Notes: generated by a model not told the origin, from the letters alone. 64,000 bases of DNA from JBCBDX01 sp038529265 (GCA_038529265.1 JBCBDX010000009.1:93393-157392); one strand, 5' to 3'. Positions 52,154-62,151 are shown, numbered from the stretch's first letter. A program made the numbers and translations.

Positions 52154-55100
52154 ATGCAGATGGCGCGCAAGGATCAACAGAATGATATGATGGCTGAAAC
52201 CTCCTTCTTGTATGGAGGAAACGCTGTCTACATTGAGCAAATGCATGCCAAATGGTTGGATAATCCGACATCGGTTTCGGAAGACTGGCAACAGTTCTTT
52301 GCCGATGTTCAAGACGAAGCTGACAGTGTCAAAAAACAGGCAGATGGGCCCTCTTGGGAAAATCCGAATTGGCCGATTGATCACAATGGTGAGCTGACGT
52401 CGGCACTGGATGGCAACTGGGGTGAAGTCGAAGCCCACATGACTTCCAAGATTGCTTCGCATGAAGAGCGTCGCAGTGTTGGGCCTGGTCTGACTGAAGC
52501 TGAAGTGGCAAACGCTGCGCGCGATTCCGTGCGTGCGATCATGATGATCCGGGCGTATCGTATGCGCGGGCACTTGCATGCCAATCTTGATCCGCTCGGC
52601 CTGGCGTCCAAGAAAGAAGACTATGACGAACTGCATCCATCTAGCTACGGTTTCATGGAAGCCGATATGGATCGCAAGATCTTTATCGATAATGTTCTGG
52701 GTCTTGAATACGCCACCCCTCGGCAAATCGTGGATATTTGCAAGCGTACCTATTGCGGCACGATGGCCGTTGAGTTCATGCACATCTCCAACCCGCAAGA
52801 AAAGTCGTGGTTGCAGGAGCGTATCGAAGGGCCTGACAAGGGTGTTGCGTTTACCGAGAATGGCAAAAAGGCGATCCTATCGAAGCTTATTGAGGCGGAA
52901 GGCTTTGAGCAGTTTCTTGATGTAAAATACAAAGGCACCAAGCGCTTTGGTCTGGATGGCGGCGAAGCGCTGATCCCCGCGCTTGAACAGATCATCAAGC
53001 GTGGCGGCCAGATGGGCCTGAAAGATATTGTCTTTGGCATGGCCCACCGTGGGCGTTTGAATGTTCTCACGCAGGTGATGGCCAAGCCACATCGCGCTTT
53101 GTTCCATGAATTTCGGGGCGGCTCATTCAAGCCGGATGACGTGGAAGGTTCCGGTGACGTGAAGTATCATTTGGGCGCTTCATCTGACCGTGAGTTCGAT
53201 GACAATAAAGTCCATCTGTCGTTGACGGCCAATCCGTCTCACCTTGAAATTGTGAACCCGGTCGTTCTCGGCAAGGCGCGCGCAAAGCAGGATCAACATG
53301 CAGGTGGTCCGCTTCGCAATGAGATTGTGCCGCTGAATGAGCGCAGGGTTGTTATGCCGCTGCTTTTGCACGGCGATGCTGCGTTTGCTGGCCAGGGCGT
53401 GGTGGCTGAGTGTTTCGGCTTGTCGGCTCTTCGCGGGCATCGCGTTTCCGGCTCGGTTCATTTCATCATCAACAACCAGATCGGCTTTACGACAAACCCC
53501 TACTTCTCGCGCTCGTCACCTTATCCATCTGACGTGGCCAAAATGATCGAAGCGCCGATTTTCCATGTCAACGGAGATGATCCGGAAGCCGTTGTCTATG
53601 CCGCCAAGGTGGCGACCGAGTTCCGCATGCTATTCCACAAGCCGGTGGTCATCGACATGTTCTGTTACCGTCGCTTTGGGCACAATGAGGGCGACGAGCC
53701 TGCGTTCACCCAGCCGCTTATGTACAAGACGATCCGCAAGCATAAAACGACGGCGCAAATCTACGGCGAGCAGTTGATCGCTGAGGGCCTCATCTCTGTT
53801 GATGAGTTTGACAAGATGCGCACCGATTGGCGTGAACATCTCGAAACCGAGTTTCAGTCAGGTGAGGCTTACAAACCAAACAAGGCTGACTGGCTGGATG
53901 GCAAATGGTCAGGCTTGCAAACTGCAGACCGTACAGACGAACGCCGTCCGGGCAAAACCGGGATGCCGCTGAAGACGCTGCGCGAGATTGGCGAAAAGCT
54001 CACGAGTGTGCCGGACGGCTTCAATGCGCATCGCACCATCCAGCGTTTCATGAATAATCGCGCAAAGATGATCGAAACCGGTGAGGGCATCGATTGGGCG
54101 ACGGGTGAAGCGTTGGCGTTTGGCTCGATCTGTGCCGAAGGAAATGGTGTGCGTCTTTCAGGCCAAGATTGTGAGCGCGGGACCTTCTCTCAGCGCCATT
54201 CAGTTTTGTATGATCAGGAAACCGAAGAACGTCACACGCCGCTTAACAATCTCAAAGCCGGGCAAGGGCGCTACGAGGTTATCAACTCAATGCTTTCGGA
54301 AGAAGCTGTGCTTGGCTATGAGTATGGCTATTCGTTAGCGGAGCCTAACATATTGACCTTGTGGGAAGCGCAGTTTGGTGACTTTGCCAATGGTGCGCAG
54401 GTTCTGTTCGACCAATTTATCTCGTCGGGCGAGCGTAAATGGCTTCGAATGTCGGGGTTGGTCTGCCTGCTGCCGCACGGTTATGAAGGCCAGGGACCGG
54501 AGCACTCGTCAGCGCGTCTTGAACGCTTCCTGCAGATGTGCGCGGAAGATAACATGCAGGTAGCCAATTGTACGACGCCTGCGAACTACTTCCATATCCT
54601 GCGCCGCCAGTTGAAACGGCCGTTCCGCAAGCCTCTGATTCTCATGACGCCAAAGTCCTTGTTGCGTCACAAACGTGCGACATCAACTCTTTCTGAAATG
54701 TCGGGAGACAGCCAATTCCACCGCCTGTTGTGGGATGATGCCGAGTACAAAAAGGAGAGCGAGACCAAGTTGGTCACAGACTCCAAGATACGTCGTGTCG
54801 TTATGTGTTCGGGCAAGGTTTACTACGACCTTTACGAAGAGCGTGAAGCGCGCGGCATCAACGATATATATCTATTGCGGCTTGAACAGCTTTATCCATT
54901 CCCCGCAAAGGCTCTGATTACGGAGCTGTCGCGCTTCAAGAACGCTGAGATGGTGTGGTGCCAAGAAGAGCCAAAGAACATGGGCTCCTGGTCGTTCGTG
55001 GACCCATATCTTGAATGGGTACTCGCACATATCAAGGCCAAGCATAATCGCGTTCGTTATACGGGCCGCACCGCCGCTGCATCTACCGCAACGGGACTTA

Positions 55101-55156
55101 TGAGCACTCACAAAGCACAATTGGCGGCGTTCCTCGAAGACGCCCTTGGAGAATGA
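52154..55156 (+). CDS. sucA: 2-oxoglutarate dehydrogenase E1 component
   Basis: This thiamine-diphosphate enzyme decarboxylates 2-oxoglutarate in the OGDH complex. It has 1000 residues. The N-terminal segment FLYGGNAVYIEQMHAKWLDNP is the E2-docking type. LGMAHRGRLNVL-like (FGMAHRGRLNVLTQ), then HGDAAFAGQGVVAEC and the NNQIGFTTNP thiamine-diphosphate region, are intact. PHGYEGQGPEHSSARLERFLQM is near residue 780. The start may also be two codons later. It is transcribed with sucB and lpd. Confidence 0.97.
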   Translation: MQMARKDQQNDMMAETSFLYGGNAVYIEQMHAKWLDNPTSVSEDWQQFFADVQDEADSVKKQADGPSWENPNWPIDHNGELTSALDGNWGEVEAHMTSKIASHEERRSVGPGLTEAEVANAARDSVRAIMMIRAYRMRGHLHANLDPLGLASKKEDYDELHPSSYGFMEADMDRKIFIDNVLGLEYATPRQIVDICKRTYCGTMAVEFMHISNPQEKSWLQERIEGPDKGVAFTENGKKAILSKLIEAEGFEQFLDVKYKGTKRFGLDGGEALIPALEQIIKRGGQMGLKDIVFGMAHRGRLNVLTQVMAKPHRALFHEFRGGSFKPDDVEGSGDVKYHLGASSDREFDDNKVHLSLTANPSHLEIVNPVVLGKARAKQDQHAGGPLRNEIVPLNERRVVMPLLLHGDAAFAGQGVVAECFGLSALRGHRVSGSVHFIINNQIGFTTNPYFSRSSPYPSDVAKMIEAPIFHVNGDDPEAVVYAAKVATEFRMLFHKPVVIDMFCYRRFGHNEGDEPAFTQPLMYKTIRKHKTTAQIYGEQLIAEGLISVDEFDKMRTDWREHLETEFQSGEAYKPNKADWLDGKWSGLQTADRTDERRPGKTGMPLKTLREIGEKLTSVPDGFNAHRTIQRFMNNRAKMIETGEGIDWATGEALAFGSICAEGNGVRLSGQDCERGTFSQRHSVLYDQETEERHTPLNNLKAGQGRYEVINSMLSEEAVLGYEYGYSLAEPNILTLWEAQFGDFANGAQVLFDQFISSGERKWLRMSGLVCLLPHGYEGQGPEHSSARLERFLQMCAEDNMQVANCTTPANYFHILRRQLKRPFRKPLILMTPKSLLRHKRATSTLSEMSGDSQFHRLLWDDAEYKKESETKLVTDSKIRRVVMCSGKVYYDLYEEREARGINDIYLLRLEQLYPFPAKALITELSRFKNAEMVWCQEEPKNMGSWSFVDPYLEWVLAHIKAKHNRVRYTGRTAAASTATGLMSTHKAQLAAFLEDALGE

Positions 55157-55192
55157 AGCTGGCATCAGCTGATAAAGTCGGGAAGAAAGACC

Positions 55193-56416
55193 ATGGCAAA
55201 AGAAATTCGCGTTCCAACTCTGGGTGAATCAGTCACCGAGGCCACGATCGGGCAGTGGTTTAAAAAGACCGGCGAAGCCGTCAGTGATGGCGAAACATTG
55301 GTGGAGCTGGAAACGGACAAGGTCACACTGGAAGTGCCGGCTCCTGGCGCTGGCACACTCGGTGAGATCGTTGCCAAAGAGGGTGATACCGTCGAAGTTG
55401 ATGCACTGCTTGGAATGCTGGAAGAAGGCGGTGCAGCCGCTGCTGCTGCGCCTGTTGAAGCACCTGCAAAAGCAGAGCCATCACCAGCGCCAACACCTGC
55501 TCCCGCCCCCGCAGCCGCTGGCACCGATATGCCGCCTGCGCCATCAGCTGCCAAGATGATGGCTGAAGCTGGCGTTGATGCGGGTTCTGTCGCGGGTTCT
55601 GGCAAACGTGGTCAGGTTCTCAAAGGTGATGTCATCAATGCTCTGGCGGGCGGTGGCGCACCGGCGCCTGCGCCGGTTCCTGCTGCCGCACGCGTGCCTT
55701 CGACTGCTGATGACGCGGCACGTGAAGAACGCGTGCGCATGCCAAAACTGCGCCAAACTATCGCACGCCGTTTGAAAGAAGCGCAGAACACAGCAGCGAT
55801 GCTGACCACCTACAATGAGGTGGACATGACGGCAGTCATGGACATGCGCAAGAAATACAAAGAGCTTTTTGAGAAGAAGCATGGTGTGAAGCTCGGCTTC
55901 ATGGGTTTCTTCACGAAGGCTGTCACGCATGCACTGCAAGAGATCCCTGCTGTCAATGCGGAGATCGATGGCACGGATATCATCTACAAGCATTTTTGCC
56001 ATATCGGCGTTGCTGTCGGTACTGACAAAGGCTTAGTTGTCCCGGTTGTCCGAGATGCGGATGCCATGTCGATTGCCGAGGTGGAAAAAGAAATCGGTCG
56101 CTTGGGCAAAGCTGCACGTGACGGGCAGCTTTCGATGGCCGATATGCAGGGTGGTACTTTCACCATCTCTAATGGTGGGGTTTACGGATCGCTGATGTCT
56201 TCGCCGATCTTGAACGCGCCACAGTCCGGCATTTTGGGTATGCACAAGATTCAGGAGCGTCCGATGGCGATTGGCGGACAAGTTGTCATTCGCCCGATGA
56301 TGTATCTTGCGCTTTCCTATGATCACCGGATCGTTGATGGTAAGGAAGCAGTCACATTCCTTGTCCGTGTGAAAGAGAGCCTGGAAGACCCTGAGCGACT
56401 GGTTTTGGATCTTTAA
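55193..56416 (+). CDS. sucB: Dihydrolipoyllysine-residue succinyltransferase (E2)
   Basis: The 407-residue E2 core of OGDH. One lipoyl domain has the lipoylated Lys in ELETDKVTLEVPAPGAG (about residue 43). An Ala/Pro-rich linker (about 80-120) leads to a peripheral-subunit-binding domain (PSAAKMMAEAG), a second Ala/Pro linker and the catalytic domain with the active His in SYDHRIVDGKEAV. It is encoded 36 bp after sucA and 30 bp before lpd. Confidence 0.97.
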   Translation: MAKEIRVPTLGESVTEATIGQWFKKTGEAVSDGETLVELETDKVTLEVPAPGAGTLGEIVAKEGDTVEVDALLGMLEEGGAAAAAAPVEAPAKAEPSPAPTPAPAPAAAGTDMPPAPSAAKMMAEAGVDAGSVAGSGKRGQVLKGDVINALAGGGAPAPAPVPAAARVPSTADDAAREERVRMPKLRQTIARRLKEAQNTAAMLTTYNEVDMTAVMDMRKKYKELFEKKHGVKLGFMGFFTKAVTHALQEIPAVNAEIDGTDIIYKHFCHIGVAVGTDKGLVVPVVRDADAMSIAEVEKEIGRLGKAARDGQLSMADMQGGTFTISNGGVYGSLMSSPILNAPQSGILGMHKIQERPMAIGGQVVIRPMMYLALSYDHRIVDGKEAVTFLVRVKESLEDPERLVLDL

Positions 56417-56446
56417 GCCCACATCCCGAATTCGAAGGAATAAGAT

Positions 56447-57856
56447 ATGGCATATGATGCAGTGGTGATTGGCTCGGGGCCTGGTGGTTATGTGTGCGCT
56501 ATCAAGGCAGCGCAGCTTGGTTTGAAAACTGCAATCGTTGAAAAGCGCGCGACGCTTGGCGGTACTTGCTTGAACATCGGCTGCATTCCCTCAAAGGCGC
56601 TGCTGCATGCTTCGGAGGTTTTTGCCGAGGCTGGCCATACGTTGGAAACGCTGGGTGTTCATGTTGGCAAGCCCAAGCTCGATCTTGATAAAATGATGGA
56701 GCACAAAGATGCGACGGTGAAAGCCAATGTCGATGGCGTCTCGTTCCTGATGAAGAAGAACAAGATCGACGTCTTTACTGGTACCGGAAAGGTGCTTGGA
56801 CAGGGTAAAGTCGCGGTGACCAAAGATGATGGTTCGGTCGAAGAAATCGATACCAAAAACATCGTGATCGCTACCGGTTCGGACGTTGCAGGCATTCCGG
56901 GCCTTGATGTTGAGATTGACGAAAAAGTCATCGTCTCTTCGACGGGCGGTCTTGAGCTCACTAAAGTGCCCAAAAAGATGATCGTCGTCGGCGGCGGGGT
57001 CATTGGCTTGGAGCTCGGCTCGGTCTGGAACCGCTTGGGCTCGGACGTCACGGTGGTGGAGTATCTCGACACCATTCTTGGTGGCATGGATGCAGATGTA
57101 TCAAAACAGTTCCAGAAGATGCTTGCCAAGCAGGGGATGGACTTCAAACTTGGAGCCAAGGTTACGGCGGTTGCAAAGTCCGGTCGGGGCGCAGAAGTAA
57201 CTTTTGAGCCCGTCAAAGGTGGTGCCAGCAAAACCATTAAAGCTGACGTCGTTTTGGTTGCAACGGGCCGTAAGCCTTACACGGATGGTCTTGGTCTGGC
57301 GGAATCGGGCGTGGTACTTGATGATCGCGGACGGGTGGAAGTCAACGCGCATTGGCACACTTCGGTTGAGGGTGTTTGGGCAATTGGCGATGTCGTGAAA
57401 GGTCCGATGCTTGCGCATAAAGCAGAGGATGAAGGCATGGCGGTGGCTGAATTGATGGCAGGCCAAGCCGGGCATGTGAATTTCGATGTTATTCCATCTG
57501 TCGTCTACACCGAGCCGGAAGTGGCTTCGATTGGCAAGACAGAGGAAGAGCTCAAGGCAGCTGGTATCGATTATGTGGCTGGCAAGTTCCCATTCACAGC
57601 CAATGGTCGGGCGCGCGCCATGTTGGCAACTGAAGGCTTTGTGAAGGTTCTTTGTGACAAGACAACCGACCGCGTGCTTGGTGCTCACATTGTCGGCAAG
57701 GGTGCGGGCGATCTCATCCATGAAGTTGCCGTGTTGATGGAGTTTGGCGGCTCATCGGAAGATTTGGCACGTACTTGTCATGCGCACCCGACGATGAGCG
57801 AAGCGGTGCGTGAAGCGGCACTTGCGAGTGCGACCGGCAAACCGCTGCATATGTGA
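56447..57856 (+). CDS. lpd: Dihydrolipoyl dehydrogenase (E3)
   Basis: This FAD disulfide oxidoreductase re-oxidises dihydrolipoamide. It has 469 residues. The FAD motif is GSGPGGYVCAIKAAQLG, the redox disulfide is in GGTCLNIGCIPSKALLH (residues about 37-53), the NAD loop is VVGGGVIGLELGSVW, and HAHPTMSEAVREAAL carries the C-terminal His-Glu pair of the partner subunit. The next gene (DUF2867) begins 9 bp after its stop. Confidence 0.97.
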   Translation: MAYDAVVIGSGPGGYVCAIKAAQLGLKTAIVEKRATLGGTCLNIGCIPSKALLHASEVFAEAGHTLETLGVHVGKPKLDLDKMMEHKDATVKANVDGVSFLMKKNKIDVFTGTGKVLGQGKVAVTKDDGSVEEIDTKNIVIATGSDVAGIPGLDVEIDEKVIVSSTGGLELTKVPKKMIVVGGGVIGLELGSVWNRLGSDVTVVEYLDTILGGMDADVSKQFQKMLAKQGMDFKLGAKVTAVAKSGRGAEVTFEPVKGGASKTIKADVVLVATGRKPYTDGLGLAESGVVLDDRGRVEVNAHWHTSVEGVWAIGDVVKGPMLAHKAEDEGMAVAELMAGQAGHVNFDVIPSVVYTEPEVASIGKTEEELKAAGIDYVAGKFPFTANGRARAMLATEGFVKVLCDKTTDRVLGAHIVGKGAGDLIHEVAVLMEFGGSSEDLARTCHAHPTMSEAVREAALASATGKPLHM

Positions 57857-57864
57857 GGATACGG

Positions 57865-58368
57865 ATGGCAGTGGCTTTTGAAATTCCCATTGAGCCCGGC
57901 CATCCTTCTTTGCCAGACGCTGATTGGGCAGATTGCTGGGAAGTCGCTGTGCAGCCTCCCTACGCCAGTGCCCGCGAAGCTGCCGCAGATATGGTGAACT
58001 GTTTTCCCGCATGGATGTCGCCCATGTTGAAGCTGCGGGATGGGCTGGTGTCACTGGCAGGGCTTCGGACGACAAAGGTCGTTCAGCAAGAAGGCACTGA
58101 AAACGTGCTTGGTACCGTCGCCTTTTTCCCTGTCATTTCTGAAAAGTCAGACGAAATCGTTTTGGGTACCAATGACAAGCATCTTGATTTCAGGCTGGTT
58201 ATTTCGATTTCACCCGGCGGCAATGGCAGTCAGCGTATTAGTATGCAGACGCATCTGAAACGGCATAACCACTTAGGGCGTGCGTATTTGGCCGTTATAC
58301 AGCCATTTCACCGAGCGGCTTGCAGCGGTTCGTTGAGCAATATGGTTGCGCGAAGAGCCGCATCTTAG
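57865..58368 (+). CDS. DUF2867-family protein
   Basis: A 167-residue protein of unknown function from the ATG at 57865, with GAGGA five bases upstream. PDADWADCWEV near the start, AFPAWMSPMLKLRDGLVSLAGLRT-like (CFPAWMSPMLKLRDGL) in the middle and RLVISISPGG further on follow the DUF2867 pattern. It is probably read through from lpd. A bidirectional terminator follows. Confidence 0.8.
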   Translation: MAVAFEIPIEPGHPSLPDADWADCWEVAVQPPYASAREAAADMVNCFPAWMSPMLKLRDGLVSLAGLRTTKVVQQEGTENVLGTVAFFPVISEKSDEIVLGTNDKHLDFRLVISISPGGNGSQRISMQTHLKRHNHLGRAYLAVIQPFHRAACSGSLSNMVARRAAS

Positions 58369-58382
58369 CCTGTATATATAAT

Positions 58383-58418
58383 AAAAACCCGGCATGTGGT
58401 TGCGGGTGCCGGGCTTTT
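58383..58418. terminator. Bidirectional rho-independent terminator
   Basis: A seven-base-pair stem (58388-58394 with 58407-58413) is flanked by five A on the left and four T on the right, so it can stop both the lpd-DUF2867 transcript and the convergent small secreted-protein gene. Confidence 0.85.
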
Positions 58419-58442
58419 AGATTGGAAAATAGTGAAGGCAGA

Positions 58443-58652
58443 TTAAGCTTTCTGCCAGTTCTCCAGATACTTGACCAGCCAGCCATCAACAGGTGTTTGG
58501 GCTTTAGCGACCTCAGGCATATGGGTCATTTTAGTCATCGGCGCTTCTGCGACAGTGTCCATTTTGGACGCGCCCCAGTTGCAATCATACGCAAACGCTG
58601 TGCTGGCTGACATTGCGACGGCAGCAGCAAGTGTCAAAGTTGTCATCCGCAT
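58443..58652 (-). CDS. Small secreted hypothetical protein
   Basis: A 69-residue product from the ATG at 58652, with AGGAG seven bases upstream. A signal peptide covers about residues 1-21 (LTLAAAVAMSASTAFA), and the mature chain of about 48 residues has YDCNWGASK at its start and VDGWLVKYLENWQKA at its end. I do not recognise a named family; the single cysteine excludes an intramolecular disulfide. It is not linked to a neighbour by spacing. Confidence 0.8.
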   Translation of the reverse strand: MRMTTLTLAAAVAMSASTAFAYDCNWGASKMDTVAEAPMTKMTHMPEVAKAQTPVDGWLVKYLENWQKA

Positions 58653-58758
58653 GGATAGGCTCCTTTGGCTTTTATTATCTGCCCCGCCATAGGAGCAGAT
58701 ATAGAAAAGTGCCGCAGCTAAACCGAAACGCAAGCAGCCAAACTGTCGCAGCGTAAGT

Positions 58759-59844
58759 TTAGTCGAGAACCGGCGTCACCGAATAACCAGCGTTCTCAAG
58801 CAGTTTTGCAACGCCCTCTTCACCGGGCAAATGCAGTGCGCCAACGGCTAAAAACACGCCGCCATCTTCCAGAAAGGGTTGCGCGCGCTCTGCCATGATA
58901 TAGTTGCGGTTGATGACGATTTTTTCCTCAAAAGCCGCGTAGCCTTCATCATCATCGGTTCCCCCAAGCTTTTCCGCGACGACTGCAAGCGTTGGCATGA
59001 CGGCTGCGATGTTCTCGTCCAGATAAAGCTGGATCATGGTTTCGATGACATCATCCATCGCGTCGCCAAGCTTGATTGTCTCAACAAGGCCTTGGACGTG
59101 GAACTCGATTGGAAGCGACGCCATTGCTTCCAACTGTTCAACGATCGTCTCCAAGCCTGCGATGGTTTTGCCAGAGGCTTTCGCCCGGTCAGCCAATGCC
59201 AAATCGAGGAAAAGCTCCCCGGCTTGCTTGCGCTGCATTTCACATGCCGGAAGGGCTACGAGGCCCGTGACCATCCAAGGCTGCATGCGGTTGATGAGCG
59301 CCAGTTGAAGTCCACGTCGTTCAAGGCCCTTCTCAAGAACAGCGCGTTGTTCCTCATCAATAAAGTCGGTGAGGCGGGTATTGTCGGTGAACATTTGCAG
59401 GTCTGGTCGTCCCAGAAGCGCCAACTGCGCCGTCTGCATATCGAGGATTTCATCGCTTTCAATGATCAGCGTGTTCGCTTGATCGAAGGCGTTTTGTACT
59501 TTTTGTGAGAGTTGCACGATGCGGGGGTCAGTCATGTGCATTGTGCCAAAGAGCCAGGATGGCTCCACGCCATCCTTTTCGATTTTGAACAGCAACGATT
59601 GGGCAAAAGGTGTGCCTTGGGCAGCTTGCAAGATGTCTGCATGCGCTGTCGGATTCTCACCGGCAAGTTGGGTCAGGAGGTTTTCGCCAGAGCAGGCCTC
59701 CATCTGTTGTGCTTTGGCGGGAGTAACGCTCGCTGCGATTATGAGCAGCGTGGCCGCAAACACCACATTGAAAAAGCCAAGCGCCATCAAGAGCGTCTTG
59801 CTCGTTCGGTCAGATACAACAGCATTATAAAAATATGTTTTCAT
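58759..59844 (-). CDS. TraB/GumN-family protein
   Basis: A protein of about 361 residues, with a hydrophobic segment at about residues 19-45 and a periplasmic domain. The two family motifs are present: SWLFGTMHMTDPRI (GxxH) and the C-terminal GALHLPGEEGV. The family, which includes eukaryotic TIKI, is a predicted metalloprotease or erythromycin-esterase-related fold. The start at 59844 is chosen over 59904 because it gives a plausible leader; an ATG 19 codons further down is possible. It is encoded downstream of xerC on the same strand. Confidence 0.85.
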   Translation of the reverse strand: MKTYFYNAVVSDRTSKTLLMALGFFNVVFAATLLIIAASVTPAKAQQMEACSGENLLTQLAGENPTAHADILQAAQGTPFAQSLLFKIEKDGVEPSWLFGTMHMTDPRIVQLSQKVQNAFDQANTLIIESDEILDMQTAQLALLGRPDLQMFTDNTRLTDFIDEEQRAVLEKGLERRGLQLALINRMQPWMVTGLVALPACEMQRKQAGELFLDLALADRAKASGKTIAGLETIVEQLEAMASLPIEFHVQGLVETIKLGDAMDDVIETMIQLYLDENIAAVMPTLAVVAEKLGGTDDDEGYAAFEEKIVINRNYIMAERAQPFLEDGGVFLAVGALHLPGEEGVAKLLENAGYSVTPVLD

Positions 59845-59914
59845 ATGGCTTAAATACCAAAGCATCCCAACAAAACAGTTAAGCGGAATGGCAAAATGAT
59901 CCACTATTGAGCGT

Positions 59915-60862
59915 CTATCGTCGTGGGTGTGCTGCCGCGTAGGCGCTCATTAGGCGCGAAGTATCGACCTGCGTGTAAATTTGTGTGGTCGACAGGCTCG
60001 CGTGGCCGAGCAGTTCTTGAATGGTACGCAGGTCCCCGCCATTGGCCAGCAAATGTGTGGCAAAGGAATGGCGAAGCGCGTGGGGCGTCGCAGTTTCAGC
60101 CAGACCCAGCGCACTGCGCATTGTGCGCATGTCGCGTTGCAGGACTGCCGGTTGTAGAGCCCCGCCACGAGCACCTCGGAACAGGGGCTTGTCGGGTGAC
60201 AGATTGTAGGGGCACTGCGCGCGATAGTCGTTGATGGCTTCAAAAACGATTGGAAGTAGTGGCACCAGTCGTGTCTTACCGCCTTTGCCCTTGATGTTCA
60301 GCGAACGCTGAGCTGGATCGCGCAAGTCCGACCCTTTCAAACCCAATGCCTCGCTGATGCGGAGGCCGCATCCATAAAGTAGGGTCATGATGGCGGCATT
60401 GCGCAGCCGGATCCAAGGCTCTGCCGCCATGTGACTTGCCGCGTCAGTAAGATCGAGTGCTTCGTTGGCAGAAACGGGCTTTGGTAGCGACTTTGGTTGC
60501 TTCGGGGCTCGCATTGCACCGATCCCGGCAGCGTTGACCTCACCGTGCTTTTCCAGATGCTTCAGAAACGATCTAATTCCCGAGAGGCTGCGTGCGAGTG
60601 TGCGAGGCCCGGCTTCGCCAGATTTTCGCCTTGCAAGAAACGCGCGGAATACGCTTGGCTTCAAGCTTTCCAAGTCATTGAGATGGACAGTTTTCCCGCC
60701 ATTGGCACTGGCCAGGAAATGCAAGAACTGCCGCGTATCGCGCTCATAGGCATCGAGCGTTGCAGGTGCAAGGCGCTTGATGTTGGCGAGATAGTTGAGC
60801 CAGTCTTTGCGCCCGGCCTGCAGTTTTGGGCTACAGGGCAAGATATCGCTGAGTTCTTCCAT
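59915..60862 (-). CDS. xerC: Tyrosine recombinase XerC
   Basis: This site-specific recombinase resolves chromosome dimers at dif with XerD. It has 315 residues: the N-terminal SAM-like DNA-binding domain (AYERDTRQFLHFLA) and the catalytic domain with Arg in LLYGCGLRISEALGL, the Lys of GGKTRLVPL, HALRHSFATHLLANGG and the Tyr nucleophile in LGHASLSTTQIYTQV. The gene is divergent from rimM, with about 50 bp between the starts. Confidence 0.95.
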   Translation of the reverse strand: MEELSDILPCSPKLQAGRKDWLNYLANIKRLAPATLDAYERDTRQFLHFLASANGGKTVHLNDLESLKPSVFRAFLARRKSGEAGPRTLARSLSGIRSFLKHLEKHGEVNAAGIGAMRAPKQPKSLPKPVSANEALDLTDAASHMAAEPWIRLRNAAIMTLLYGCGLRISEALGLKGSDLRDPAQRSLNIKGKGGKTRLVPLLPIVFEAINDYRAQCPYNLSPDKPLFRGARGGALQPAVLQRDMRTMRSALGLAETATPHALRHSFATHLLANGGDLRTIQELLGHASLSTTQIYTQVDTSRLMSAYAAAHPRR

Positions 60863-60913
60863 GCTTGTAATATGGTCCAGCGCTGGTTACCGCATCCTGA
60901 AGGAGATGACCGT

Positions 60914-61453
60914 TTGGCTGAGCGTGATGATCTTGTTTTGATGGGTGTTGTGGGCGCGCCGCATGGCGTGAAGGGCCAAGTGCGCGTTAAATCCTATACA
61001 TGCGACCCTCTCGCAATCGGCGACTATGGGCCATTGCTGACAAAGGATGGGCGCAGCCTTGAGGTCTCAAATGCCCAACAATCGAAGAACGTGATTGTGG
61101 TGACATTCAAGCAAATCAGGTTCCGCGACGAGGCTGAGGCGCTGAAAGGGACGGAACTATTCGTCACGCGTGACCAACTTCCCGATGATCAACTGGAAGA
61201 AGATGAGTTCTTCGTTGAAGATTTGATCGGCATGGCAGTTGTGACCGAAAGCGGCAGCGCTTTTGGTACTGTGCAGGATGTACCCAATTATGGTGCAGGT
61301 GACCTTGTTGAAGTGAAATTGGAAGGGTCGATCAAAACGGAATTGTATGCGTTTGAGATGGCGGTTTTTCCGACCATCGACTTTGAAGAACGCCGTATGG
61401 TGATTGTGCCGCCCGGTGAGATCATCGCCCAACCAGAGAGAAACAGCGAGTAA
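60914..61453 (+). CDS. rimM: Ribosome maturation factor RimM
   Basis: This factor is needed for 16S rRNA 3'-domain maturation and S19 assembly. It has 179 residues from a TTG at 60914, with AGGAG eight bases upstream; an ATG at 60872 is also in frame but less well placed. MGVVGAPHGVKGQVRVKSY is the N-terminal RimM signature, and the PRC-barrel domain holds EFFVEDLIGMAVVTESG and AVFPTIDFEERRMVI. It lies 2 bp before trmD. Confidence 0.94.
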   Translation: MAERDDLVLMGVVGAPHGVKGQVRVKSYTCDPLAIGDYGPLLTKDGRSLEVSNAQQSKNVIVVTFKQIRFRDEAEALKGTELFVTRDQLPDDQLEEDEFFVEDLIGMAVVTESGSAFGTVQDVPNYGAGDLVEVKLEGSIKTELYAFEMAVFPTIDFEERRMVIVPPGEIIAQPERNSE

Positions 61454-61455
61454 CG

Positions 61456-62151
61456 ATGAGCTTTCGCGCTTCTATTCTGACGCTCTATCCGGAAATGTTT
61501 CCCGGCACCTTGGGTCAGGCGTTGGCGGGCAAAGCACTAGAACGCGGTGACTGGTCGCTTGATGTGACCCAAATTCGCGAATTTGCCACTGACAAGCATC
61601 GCTCGGTGGATGACACGCCCTATGGCGGCGGTGCGGGCATGGTGTTGCGGGCTGACGTTCTTGCCAAGGCGATAGACAATGTCAGTCCAGAAGATGATCA
61701 GCGCCCCCGCCTTTTGATGAGCCCGCGCGGTCGTCCGTTCAAGCAGGAAGATGCACGGGAACTTGTGCAAGGCGACGGCGTTGTCATCGTTTGCGGGCGG
61801 TTTGAAGGTATCGATGAGCGTGTAATCGAAGCGCGCGGACTGCAAGAGGTCTCCATTGGCGATTATGTGCTTTCCGGCGGCGAGGTCGCTGCCCAAGTTC
61901 TTCTTGATGCAACCATTCGGCTTTTGCCCGGTGTGATGGGCAATGTGCAAAGCGGCGAAAGCGAGAGTTTTGAAGCCGGACTTTTGGAATATCCGCACTA
62001 CACACGCCCGCCGGAATGGGAAGGGCGGACCATTCCGGACGTTTTGACTTCGGGCAATCACGCCAAGATTGACGAATGGCGGCGCGCACAGGCCGAGGTA
62101 TTGACCAAGAAACGCAGGCCGGATCTGTTATACGACAAAAATACGCGCTGA
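61456..62151 (+). CDS. trmD: tRNA (guanine37-N1)-methyltransferase
   Basis: The SPOUT enzyme makes m1G37 in tRNA to prevent frameshifting. It has 231 residues. The trefoil-knot SAM site has DDTPYGGGAGMVL, VVIVCGRFEGIDERVIEA and ISIGDYVLSGGE-like (VSIGDYVLSGGEVAAQV). It follows rimM and precedes rplS, the usual order rimM-trmD-rplS. Confidence 0.97.
   Translation: MSFRASILTLYPEMFPGTLGQALAGKALERGDWSLDVTQIREFATDKHRSVDDTPYGGGAGMVLRADVLAKAIDNVSPEDDQRPRLLMSPRGRPFKQEDARELVQGDGVVIVCGRFEGIDERVIEARGLQEVSIGDYVLSGGEVAAQVLLDATIRLLPGVMGNVQSGESESFEAGLLEYPHYTRPPEWEGRTIPDVLTSGNHAKIDEWRRAQAEVLTKKRRPDLLYDKNTR

Noticed and set aside
58879..59508. 209-codon plus-strand frame inside the TraB/GumN gene
   Set aside because: It is antisense to conserved motifs of the TraB/GumN protein and has no ribosome site.
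59915..60862. xerC as a mobile-element integrase
   Set aside because: The length, position beside rimM and full set of XerC-type motifs, with no attachment-site repeats or cargo, fit the housekeeping dimer-resolution recombinase.
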